Assembly (NCBI GenBank): GCA_013202515.1
Contig: JABMRN010000021.1
Span: 1 to 15,668 of the forward strand
Direction: 5' to 3'
Source of the DNA: Candidatus Omnitrophota bacterium
GTDB taxonomy: Bacteria > Omnitrophota > Gorgyraeia > JABMRN01
Length of the DNA: 15,668 bases
This document shows, piece by piece, positions 1-6,110 of the stretch (position 1 is the first letter of the stretch; every line of letters begins with the position of its first letter). The position numbers were made by a program, and so were the translations under genes. The notes beneath the pieces are model-generated. The model did no database searches, was not told the DNA's origin, and saw nothing but the letters and a program-made list of their open reading frames with translations.

Positions 1-288
1 CACCTTCTCCGTGGACTTTGTTACATAAAAACCATCGCATGTATCAGCGAATCCATCTAAGTGAATACATACTGTAAACGCTATAGACGTTATTAATAAG
101 ATAGCTGCCCTGGTAAGCGCTGGCAAAAAGGCAAATAGAAAAGCGACTAGCGCTAATGCAAGCCCCAAGAAGAGTCCTACTAAAGGAAAATATAAAAGAG
201 CTTTGCCAAAGTCATTCTTTTTAAGTTCCTGGTCAATCTTGATAGGCAAAATTGTTAGAAATTGTAATGCAATCAATAAGTGTTTCAT
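1..288 (-). CDS. cobS: Adenosylcobinamide-GDP ribazoletransferase (cobalamin synthase), N-terminal part
   Basis: CobS is the integral membrane enzyme that joins adenosylcobinamide-GDP to alpha-ribazole (or its phosphate), the last assembly step of cobamide synthesis. Only the first 96 codons are in the window; the rest lies beyond base 1. The reading frame is open from an ATG at 288 to the edge. The N-terminus resembles the family (MKHLLIALQFLTILP), followed by a hydrophobic stretch at about residues 40-70 that fits membrane helices. The family signature HLDGFADTCDG lies near residues 76-86; its acidic residues bind the metal in this family. The start ATG overlaps the cobT stop as ATGA (288-285), indicating translational coupling. 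It is the last visible gene of the riboswitch-led cobCUTS unit. Confidence 0.93.
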   Translation of the reverse strand, partial: MKHLLIALQFLTILPIKIDQELKKNDFGKALLYFPLVGLFLGLALALVAFLFAFLPALTRAAILLITSIAFTVCIHLDGFADTCDGFYVTKSTEKV

Positions 289-1343
289 GTCTTCTCTGGA
301 ACCGACGCGCTTTGAAAAGTTGCCATCTCGGTTAAAATCTTTATAGACGCTTCGATAATCGTTATGCCCAACGCTGCACCCGTCCCTTCCCCTAGCCGCA
401 GATTAAACTCCAGTAGTGGTTTTAGCCCTATGTAGTCATGTATAACACGATGTCCTTTCTCTGCAGAAGAATGCGCCGATATCATATAATCTTTTACGCT
501 TGGCTCTAGTTGGTACGCAATAAGCGCAGCAGCTCCCGAAATAAAACCATCGATAACTACTGGGACGCGTCGAGATGAAGCTGCTAAAATCAACCCTACA
601 ATCCCTCCTATCTCAAATCCACCAACCTTGGCAAGAACATCTAGAGCATCCTTTGAGTCTGGACAATTAACCTCAATCGACTTTTTGATTGTTCGAATCT
701 TGTTTGCTAAGGAATTATCGGTAATTCCCGTGCCTCGCCCTGTAACATTTTCAACCGCCTCTTTGGTAATAACGCTTGTTATCGCGCTAGACGGAGTAGT
801 ATTTCCAATGCCCATGTCACCCGTGCCGACGATATCGATACCGTTAGAGAACTCATCCTCGAACGCCTCAATACCTCCCTCTATCGACCTAACAGCCTCT
901 TCCTTCGTCATAGCGGGGCCTTTTGCCATATTCTTTGTACCATAAGCAACCTTCTTTACCTTCAAACTGCTACTATTAACATTTAAGTCTTGCGCTACTC
1001 CCATGTCCACAACAATGACTCTGGCGCCCACATGCCCAGCAAGTACATTGATCCCTGCACCGCCATTTATGAAATTCAGCACCATCTGTGGCGTAACCTC
1101 TTTCGGGAAAGCGCTCACTCCTTCTTCGGCAACTCCATGATCGCCAGCCATGGTAAATATAACTTTATTTTGCATCTTAGGATATTGGTCTTTGGTGATA
1201 TCCACTACTTGTCTGGCGATATCTTCTAATATTCCAAGACTCCCTTGTGGTTTCGTGAGAGAATCAAGTCGTTTTTGAGTTGATTCATCAAGACTATAGT
1301 CTATTTTTTCAATTTTTTTTAACGTGTTCATCAAAAGATCCAT
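285..1343 (-). CDS. cobT: Nicotinate-nucleotide--dimethylbenzimidazole phosphoribosyltransferase
   Basis: CobT activates the lower-ligand base (classically 5,6-dimethylbenzimidazole) by making alpha-ribazole 5'-phosphate from nicotinate mononucleotide. The protein is 352 residues, the normal family length. Diagnostic stretches are LTKPQGSLG (about residues 29-37), the segment around GVSAFPKEVTPQMV, GDMGIGNTTPSSAI, and LRLGEGTGA near the C-terminus. The Glu of the last motif (residue 319) matches the catalytic Glu317 of the Salmonella enzyme. Start choice: the frame can open at a GTG at 1349, but the AAGGAG ribosome site ends only one base before it. The same site sits seven bases upstream of the ATG at 1343, which I prefer. 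The gene begins 16 bases after cobU and overlaps cobS by four bases. Lower-ligand specificity cannot be read from the sequence. Confidence 0.97.
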   Translation of the reverse strand: MDLLMNTLKKIEKIDYSLDESTQKRLDSLTKPQGSLGILEDIARQVVDITKDQYPKMQNKVIFTMAGDHGVAEEGVSAFPKEVTPQMVLNFINGGAGINVLAGHVGARVIVVDMGVAQDLNVNSSSLKVKKVAYGTKNMAKGPAMTKEEAVRSIEGGIEAFEDEFSNGIDIVGTGDMGIGNTTPSSAITSVITKEAVENVTGRGTGITDNSLANKIRTIKKSIEVNCPDSKDALDVLAKVGGFEIGGIVGLILAASSRRVPVVIDGFISGAAALIAYQLEPSVKDYMISAHSSAEKGHRVIHDYIGLKPLLEFNLRLGEGTGAALGITIIEASIKILTEMATFQSASVPEKT

Positions 1344-1359
1344 CGACACACTCCTTTAT

Positions 1360-1878
1360 TCATTTAATTTTTAAAGGTATTCCAACCTGAAGTACGTATA
1401 CACTGTCCGCGTAGCGGGACAGGATCTGATTTGCGACACCTATAAGATCACTAAAATCTCGCGCCAAACAATTATCTGGAACTATGCTGCAACCCACATC
1501 ATTCGACACCACTATTGAGACAAATTTCTTCTTTAATAGTGATTTCGTTAAGCTCTCTACTTTTTCCATGATAATTTTCTTATTTGCAACCTCACATAAC
1601 AGATTCGATACAAGTAGTCCCATACAATCAATGATTACAGCATCATAGCCATTCTTAAACTTATTCGCGGCAGATTCTATTCGAACAGGCTCCTCTACCA
1701 CCATCCAACTCTTAGGTCTTGATTTCTTGTGCATCATTACCCTTTTTTTCATTTCATCATCCTGAGGAATGCAGGTAGCGATAAAACCAATTTTTTTGCC
1801 TATTTCTTTCGCTAAATTTTGAGCAAATTTGCTTTTTCCACTACGCGAACCACCTACTACAAAAATAATCTTCCCCAT
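1360..1878 (-). CDS. cobU: Bifunctional adenosylcobinamide kinase / adenosylcobinamide-phosphate guanylyltransferase
   Basis: CobU phosphorylates adenosylcobinamide and transfers GMP to it, giving the adenosylcobinamide-GDP used by CobS. The 172-residue protein has the family P-loop GGSRSGKS (residues 9-16). Its His50, in the MMHKKSRP segment, aligns with the guanylylated His46 of Salmonella CobU. Further family marks are the IDCMGLLVSNLL region, SNDVG, and the C-terminal ARDFSDLIGVANQ ... GIPLKIK block. The ATG at 1878 has a GGGGG-rich site a few bases upstream. The start lies inside the end of cobC (38-base overlap) and the stop is 16 bases before cobT, so it belongs to the riboswitch-controlled cobCUTS unit. 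Because CobU also works on salvaged cobinamide, its presence does not imply de novo corrin synthesis. Confidence 0.96.
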   Translation of the reverse strand: MGKIIFVVGGSRSGKSKFAQNLAKEIGKKIGFIATCIPQDDEMKKRVMMHKKSRPKSWMVVEEPVRIESAANKFKNGYDAVIIDCMGLLVSNLLCEVANKKIIMEKVESLTKSLLKKKFVSIVVSNDVGCSIVPDNCLARDFSDLIGVANQILSRYADSVYVLQVGIPLKIK

Positions 1879-2479
1879 ACTTCCCCCTATACGATACGAC
1901 GTTTAGCTTAAGAGCGCAAAGCGCACCTTTTTTAGAAATAAAAAAGTTCACAGCTGCAGCATCTTGCTCTACATCCCAAAAACGATTTAGATTCCACCCC
2001 AATAACTTCAAAATAATTATCCTATTTGGTCCACCGTGACTGATGATAGCAATAGTTTTATTCGGGTTACCAGAAGCGATTTCATTAAAACACATTACAA
2101 CTCTCTTCGAGAGATCAAATAAGCTTTCGCCCCCAGGTATCTTCGAATCGCTAGGACTCTCAAGCCATTTTCTGTATACTCGAGGGTATTTGATTAGAAC
2201 CTGTTCATAAGTTAATCCCGCAAAGTTGCCAAAATCAATTTCGCGCAACCCTTTTCTTTTAATTGTTTTCCTTTTAGGAAAGATGATATCCGCGGTTTGG
2301 CTAGCCCTCTTTAAGTCACTAGAATAAATTTTGTCAACATCCGCTTGCTCTAGTCGCAATTGAATATTGCGAGCTTGTTTTATGCCATTTGAGTTAAGTT
2401 GCGCATCCTCATGACCACAATATTTTTTTTGCACCACATAATCTGTTTCGCAGTGCCTAATAAGTATCAACTTTTTCAC
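1841..2479 (-). CDS. cobC: Alpha-ribazole-5'-phosphate phosphatase-like histidine phosphatase
   Basis: This is a phosphoglycerate-mutase-type (histidine phosphatase) protein of 212 residues. By context it is the CobC phosphatase that removes the phosphate from alpha-ribazole-5'-phosphate or from adenosylcobalamin-5'-phosphate. Catalytic elements are visible: Arg8-His9 (the phosphorylated His), Arg58 in SDLKRASQT, Glu80 in REIDFGNFAG, IPGGES at about 114-119, and the second His148 in ISHGG. The first motif reads RHCET where most members have RHGET, a small oddity. Start choice: the frame continues upstream to 2539, but that extension reads through the intrinsic terminator. A GTG at 2479 follows GGCGAGG by four bases and gives the normal N-terminus (VKKLILIRH). 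The gene is first in the riboswitch unit and overlaps cobU by 38 bases. Substrate assignment rests on context. Confidence 0.9.
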   Translation of the reverse strand: MKKLILIRHCETDYVVQKKYCGHEDAQLNSNGIKQARNIQLRLEQADVDKIYSSDLKRASQTADIIFPKRKTIKRKGLREIDFGNFAGLTYEQVLIKYPRVYRKWLESPSDSKIPGGESLFDLSKRVVMCFNEIASGNPNKTIAIISHGGPNRIIILKLLGWNLNRFWDVEQDAAAVNFFISKKGALCALKLNVVSYRGKYGEDYFCSRWFA

Positions 2480-2493
2480 ATTACCTCGCCAAC

Positions 2494-2535
2494 AAAAAAA
2501 CCCCGAACAGAACATTAAAATGTACATTCGGGGTT
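2494..2535 (-). terminator. Intrinsic terminator / riboswitch expression platform before cobC
   Basis: On the minus strand AACCCCGAA (2535-2527) and TTCGGGGTT (2507-2499) form a GC-rich stem. An inner ACAT/ATGT helix (2512-2515 with 2520-2523) extends the hairpin, and a run of seven T follows (2500-2494). It lies between the cobalamin aptamer and the cobC start 15 bases further on. It is therefore well placed as the ligand-controlled attenuator of cobCUTS rather than as an end-of-operon terminator. Confidence 0.88.
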
Positions 2536-2602
2536 GCACCCTGGTTTACTTCACCCAGATCGTTGTTGCCTAAAGCACCTACCGAGCTGATAAGCAACTT
2601 CC

Positions 2603-2753
2603 ATACAGGCAGGTCTTCTGACTGCTACATCACCCTACTCATCTCTGCCTTCCCAGCTATGCCAGTGGCATTATTGAGATTTTCGTCCGTAGCTACAGCG
2701 GCGGGGCCGTGTTCTTTGTAAGACACTTCCCTATTAAGCTATTGCACCTGTAT
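2603..2753 (-). ncRNA. Cobalamin riboswitch aptamer
   Basis: The minus strand contains the conserved core of the AdoCbl-type riboswitch. The closing P1 stem is ATACAGG (2753-2747) paired with CCTGTAT (2609-2603). The 5' side continues with GGTGC and AATAGGGAA, followed by a GGCCCCGCCGCTGTA segment close to the family consensus. The B12 box GCCACTGG is at 2669-2662. Next come GGGAAGGC and the 3' segment AGTCAGAAGACCTGCC, near the family's AGCCAGGAGACCUGCC. The aptamer follows a promoter and precedes an intrinsic terminator and cobC. High adenosylcobalamin is expected to lower cobCUTS expression by termination. I could not fold the RNA, so the peripheral helices and ligand subtype are not assigned. 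Confidence 0.95.
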
Positions 2754-2783
2754 AATTTTCAAACTTTCAAAAATCTAGAATCT

Positions 2784-2811
2784 ATTCTATCAAATATACG
2801 CGCTATGTCAA
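2784..2811 (-). promoter_or_regulatory. Sigma-70-type promoter for the riboswitch-cobCUTS transcript
   Basis: Minus strand TTGACA (2811-2806) and TAGAAT (2789-2784) are separated by 16 bases. The first is a perfect -35 consensus and the second a near-consensus -10. Initiation would fall near 2776, about 20-25 bases before the first base of the riboswitch P1 stem. It lies in the 100-base gap after cobO, so the riboswitch unit can be transcribed independently of the upstream genes. Confidence 0.8.
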
Positions 2812-2856
2812 TATCTTTTATTGATGCACACTGGCATGCCCCGCGCAAATATATGG

Positions 2857-3381
2857 TTAGCTTTCAATGCCGCACCTAGCCCTTGTGCCCCTTGCGTAAG
2901 GATGCCTAATCTCTTTCATCTCTGTAATGAGATCTGCTAAGCCCAATATCTTTTTTGGCGCATGCCTACCTGTAATTACTACTTCGACATTCCTTGGACG
3001 CTTTTTAATGATTTTAACTACATCACCAACCGATACAAGATTTAAGTGTGTCGCGACATTAAGCTCGTCCAATATCACAAGATCATATTTTTTGCTATTG
3101 AAAATTTGCGCCACTCTCGAGAGTCCCTTCTCGGCTAGCAATAGATCTTTATTTCTAGCTTTTTTGCTTATGAAACAGCCTCTTCCAAACTGCTCTATCC
3201 TTATATTTTTTCTATGTTTTTTAAGAGCTTTGACTTCACTATAGCATCCCTTTTTAATAAACTGTCCAATGTAAACTTTTAAACCTGCACCAGATGCCCT
3301 TAAAGCAAGACCTAAAGCTGCAGTAGTCTTTCCCTTGCCCTTTCCCGTGTAAACATGTATATAGCCACGCTTTAATCTCAT
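2857..3381 (-). CDS. cobO: Cob(I)yrinic acid a,c-diamide adenosyltransferase (CobA/CobO/BtuR family)
   Basis: This ATP:corrinoid adenosyltransferase attaches the 5'-deoxyadenosyl group to reduced corrinoids, including salvaged cobinamide and cobalamin. The 174-residue protein starts with the family form MRLKRGYIHVYTGKGKGKTTAA, broken into the lead strand and a P-loop at residues 13-20 (GKGKGKTT). A Walker B-like segment, VILDELNVA, lies near residues 99-107, and the C-terminus ends in the family's RARCGIES. The ATG at 3381 has AAGG about eight bases upstream. It starts nine bases after the preceding membrane-protein gene and is the last gene of the long upstream run. It therefore precedes the cobalamin promoter and riboswitch, and the aptamer does not control it, although its product acts with cobCUTS. 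Confidence 0.94.
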   Translation of the reverse strand: MRLKRGYIHVYTGKGKGKTTAALGLALRASGAGLKVYIGQFIKKGCYSEVKALKKHRKNIRIEQFGRGCFISKKARNKDLLLAEKGLSRVAQIFNSKKYDLVILDELNVATHLNLVSVGDVVKIIKKRPRNVEVVITGRHAPKKILGLADLITEMKEIRHPYARGTRARCGIES

Positions 3382-3390
3382 ATTAATACC

Positions 3391-3876
3391 TTATGATAAT
3401 AGGCTTTTTCCTGCCAAGGTCAATAACATAACAATTAATCCCGCTATCGCGACGCCACAAACAATGGCTGGAAATGCATATCTAAATCTAATTTTAAACA
3501 ATGTTGCTGCGATGCAACCAGTCCACGCCCCAGTTATTGGAAGCGGAATTGCAACAAAAAGTATGAGCCCTATGGCTTCGAACCGTTCTACCAAGGAGGC
3601 CTTTCTTTTGGTCCTTTCAAAAAGCCAGTCAAAGAATCTTTTCCACAACGGAAATCTGCGCAAGGCATTAGAGACCGGCTCGAACAAAAACAAAAGAGGC
3701 ATAATTGGAAGCACGTTTCCTATGAATGCAACGCAATAAGCCTTTAAAGGAGTAAAGCCAAACGCGATAGCCGCAGGTATTGCCCCTCTTAGCTCAGATA
3801 TTGGAAGGGCACCCAATATAAGAACGATACTTTCTTTAGACAAGCCTTTTAATAATGAGATTATATGTTCAACCAT
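3391..3876 (-). CDS. Small multi-drug export protein family membrane protein (COG2426-like)
   Basis: This 161-residue, strongly hydrophobic protein has about four membrane segments (about residues 15-37, 44-66, 98-125 and 130-158). Between the second and third is a basic, aromatic loop (WKRFFDWLFERTKRK). Conserved family features are LPISELRGAIPAA near residues 25-37, the GNVLPIMPLLF segment, and FVAIPLPITGAWTG near 107-120. These match the family usually annotated as small multi-drug export protein. The transport role in that name is weakly supported experimentally, so the true substrate is unknown. The ATG at 3876 lies 15 bases after the pcm stop with no strong ribosome site, suggesting coupled translation, and cobO follows after nine bases. 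The paired proline-glycine motifs before membrane hairpins suggest an internally repeated fold. Confidence 0.8.
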   Translation of the reverse strand: MVEHIISLLKGLSKESIVLILGALPISELRGAIPAAIAFGFTPLKAYCVAFIGNVLPIMPLLFLFEPVSNALRRFPLWKRFFDWLFERTKRKASLVERFEAIGLILFVAIPLPITGAWTGCIAATLFKIRFRYAFPAIVCGVAIAGLIVMLLTLAGKSLLS

Positions 3877-3891
3877 AGCTTATTCAAAAAA

Positions 3892-4542
3892 TTAACGCTT
3901 CCAACCATCTTTTCCTATAAGCGGCACAAACACGCAACCGCATATCTGGCTTGTTTCGACAGTTCCGTCTTTTTTTCTGATGACTGTTAGAACCTGACTA
4001 AACTGCGAACCCACAGGTATCACAAGCCTTCCGCCTACCTTTAACTGCTCAATCAAAGAGCTTGGAACTCCTGGAGCGCCGCATGTTACAATTATTCCAT
4101 CATAGGGAGATGCCGTTTTGTAGCCTAATGTACCATCACCTGTAACGACATCTACGTTTTTGTAACCCACTTGCTTTAGCGTGCTTTCGCATTTTTTGGC
4201 AAGAAGCTCTATTCTTTCAACTGTGTACACAGACGAGGCTATTTCCGCGATAATGGCTGCCTGATACCCACTTCCCGCGCCTATTTCCAGTATTTTTTCT
4301 CCGCCTTTTAGCTCGAGACGTTCGGTCATTAACGCCACCATGTAAGGCTGCGATATGGTCTGACCATTCCCTATTGGTAACGGGTGATCATTGTAAGCGG
4401 AGTCAATATGTTCTGGGCTTACAAAAAGATGGCGTGGTACTTTTCTAAACGACGCGAGAACACGTTCGTCGCTGATGCCGCGCGGGATCAACTGTTCTTC
4501 CACCATACAATTGCGAAGTAGCGAAAGGCTCTCCTCTTGCAT
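3892..4542 (-). CDS. pcm: Protein-L-isoaspartate O-methyltransferase
   Basis: This SAM-dependent methyltransferase methylates L-isoaspartyl residues in aged proteins and so starts their repair. The 216-residue length is normal. The family block GNGQTISQPYMVALM (about 58-72) precedes SAM motif I ILEIGAGSGYQ (84-94). Later come TVER, the GDGTLGY segment, PYDGIIVTCGAP, and the C-terminal CVFVPLIGKDGW, all typical of Pcm. The ATG at 4542 is used here. A later ATG (residue 13, MVEEQLIPRGI) matches the usual N-terminus of shorter homologues and could be the true start. It sits 15 bases after the GT2 glycosyltransferase gene and 15 bases before the membrane protein gene, within the same transcript, with no evident functional link to them. 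Confidence 0.95.
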   Translation of the reverse strand: MQEESLSLLRNCMVEEQLIPRGISDERVLASFRKVPRHLFVSPEHIDSAYNDHPLPIGNGQTISQPYMVALMTERLELKGGEKILEIGAGSGYQAAIIAEIASSVYTVERIELLAKKCESTLKQVGYKNVDVVTGDGTLGYKTASPYDGIIVTCGAPGVPSSLIEQLKVGGRLVIPVGSQFSQVLTVIRKKDGTVETSQICGCVFVPLIGKDGWKR

Positions 4543-4557
4543 TACTATTTCTTCTTC

Positions 4558-5232
4558 CTAATTGTTGCGGCTAAAATAGGACTTCACAAAGAGAAATATG
4601 AATCTGATCGAATCCTTTACAGGGTGTATTTCGCTTTTTTCGCCGCTATATATGGTTTTCACGGGTAAGGACGCTATTTTAAACCCTTTACGGGAAGCCT
4701 TGATAAGCATTTCAGATTCTGTATCGTACTTTGACGAAGTTAGATCAAGCCGCTCTAGCGCGCTTCTCCTGAGCAGCCTGAATCCGCACTGGGTATCAGG
4801 TATGCGCTGTTTGCATATGCTTGAGATTAAAAAAGAAGTAAGCTTGTTGGTAAGGAGCCTCGAGAGCGGCATATTTTTCGTATAGCCCATTCGATTGCCT
4901 ATCACAAGGTCATCGTTATACCTGTCAGCATGAACTAAGAATTTGTCAACTTCCTCTGGCTGATGCTGGCCGTCACCGTCCATTATGATAATAACCTCGT
5001 AATTAGTCGTACTTAGGATATAGCCAAAACCTTCCTTGATAGATGCGCCCTTGCCCAAATTCTTTCCGTGGCTAATTACTACGGCACCCTCACGAGCCGC
5101 TGCTTTCGCGGTATCATCTGTAGAGCCATCATCTACCACCAAGACATCGTAACCTTTTGTCTTTATGCTTCTAACGATACCGCTTATTGTTTTAGACTCA
5201 TTATATGAGGGAATCAGCACGCATACTTTCAT
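4558..5232 (-). CDS. Family 2 glycosyltransferase (dolichol-phosphate mannosyltransferase-like)
   Basis: This is a 224-residue GT-A fold glycosyltransferase of the DPM1/polyprenyl-phosphate type. Visible elements are the N-terminal VLIPSYNES strand, VVDDGSTDDT (residues 32-41) for nucleotide binding, GKNLGKGASIKEGF, the metal-binding MDGDGQHQPEE (84-94), and DTQCGFRLLRR in the acceptor region. No C-terminal membrane helices are evident, only a short amphipathic or hydrophobic stretch (IRFIFLFVKSYF). It probably uses a nucleotide sugar at the inner membrane face with a lipid-phosphate acceptor; the sugar cannot be told. The ATG at 5232 overlaps the stop of the LpxL-like gene as ATGA, pointing to a shared envelope or lipid role with the two upstream genes. 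Confidence 0.88.
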   Translation of the reverse strand: MKVCVLIPSYNESKTISGIVRSIKTKGYDVLVVDDGSTDDTAKAAAREGAVVISHGKNLGKGASIKEGFGYILSTTNYEVIIIMDGDGQHQPEEVDKFLVHADRYNDDLVIGNRMGYTKNMPLSRLLTNKLTSFLISSICKQRIPDTQCGFRLLRRSALERLDLTSSKYDTESEMLIKASRKGFKIASLPVKTIYSGEKSEIHPVKDSIRFIFLFVKSYFSRNN

Positions 5233-6104
5233 GTTTCATTCCAAACATTTCTAAAAACATACCATTGGTCAGGATATTTTTTAATATATCGCTCAATCAC
5301 GCTGACATAGCTTTTGATAATCTCACGCTTATCGCGCTCTTCATTGCCAGTTAGTGCATGATTTATTGGGCTTTCGATTACAAAGCGAAATTTGTCAGAT
5401 TTCTCCCTTAACATAAAAACAGGTAGAATGGGAGCACCCGTTCGTACAAAGAACACGGCAGGACCCTTAGGTAGCAGCGTTTCTTTGCCTAAAAATTCTA
5501 TCTTTTCCCCTTTTTCAGAAAAATCTCTGTCACCTAAAATTGCCAATGCCTTATTCTTCCTCAAAACCTGAAAACACTGTTTTAATTTTACCCCAATCGG
5601 TATTGTTTGTACCCCTTTCGATGCCCGTTGTTTTATAAAAAAATCGTTTACTTTCTTATCTACGTGATCAAGCGCAATTGCATAGAGCGGAAAATCTATG
5701 TGCGGAAAACCCATGCTCAGTGAAAAAACTGCACCTGCCAGCTCCCAGTTGCCTATGTGAGAGGAAAGCATTATTGCGCCCTTCTTGTGCCTCAGAGCCT
5801 CTTTGACATTCTCAAGGCCTTCAATAGCGACATTGCTATGTATGTAGCCTTGATCTATCTTTTTAAACCTTAGAAAATCGACAAGGTATTTACCGAAATT
5901 TATAAAACACATTCTTGCGCAATGTCTAGCGAACTCATCTTTCGATGGGTTATTCAACACTACTTTGATGTTGGCTATTAAAGCATTTTTGTCTTTTTTG
6001 GAAAAAAGGAAATAAGCGTTTGCAATGAAAGTTGCTATAGCATAACCGACTTTTAGCGGCAGATTAAGCAGCAAAAACTGCGCAATCTTATATAGATAAA
6101 ACAT
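5229..6104 (-). CDS. LpxL/HtrB-family lipid acyltransferase
   Basis: This 291-residue member of the lysophospholipid/lauroyl acyltransferase family (HtrB/LpxL/MsbB and mycobacterial PatA relatives) transfers an acyl chain onto a glycolipid at the inner membrane. An N-terminal hydrophobic segment (about residues 5-34) would anchor it. The catalytic H-X4-E motif is His116-IGNW-Glu121 in LSSHIGNWELAG. Further family marks are GDRDF (191-195), LPKGPAVFFVRTGAPILPVF (211-230), and the C-terminal DQWYVFRNVW. The ATG at 6104 has GAGG five bases upstream. The gene starts six bases after a glycolipid glycosyltransferase gene and overlaps the next glycosyltransferase gene by four bases. The acceptor may be lipid A or a glycosylated diacylglycerol; neighbours favour some glycolipid, but the sequence does not decide. 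Confidence 0.88.
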   Translation of the reverse strand: MFYLYKIAQFLLLNLPLKVGYAIATFIANAYFLFSKKDKNALIANIKVVLNNPSKDEFARHCARMCFINFGKYLVDFLRFKKIDQGYIHSNVAIEGLENVKEALRHKKGAIMLSSHIGNWELAGAVFSLSMGFPHIDFPLYAIALDHVDKKVNDFFIKQRASKGVQTIPIGVKLKQCFQVLRKNKALAILGDRDFSEKGEKIEFLGKETLLPKGPAVFFVRTGAPILPVFMLREKSDKFRFVIESPINHALTGNEERDKREIIKSYVSVIERYIKKYPDQWYVFRNVWNET

Positions 6105-6110
6105 AGACCC

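Noticed and set aside
628..945. Plus-strand open frame of 105 codons opposite cobT
   Set aside because: It is antisense to clear CobT motifs, with no family resemblance and no ribosome site that I could support.
2480..2539. N-terminal extension of cobC from an upstream start
   Set aside because: The extra 20 residues would be encoded by the intrinsic terminator stem and T-run. The GTG at 2479 has its own GAGG site and gives the normal family N-terminus.
2820..2856. Intrinsic terminator after cobO
   Set aside because: Only a weak ATGC/GCAT pairing with no T-run is present, so it does not meet terminator criteria.
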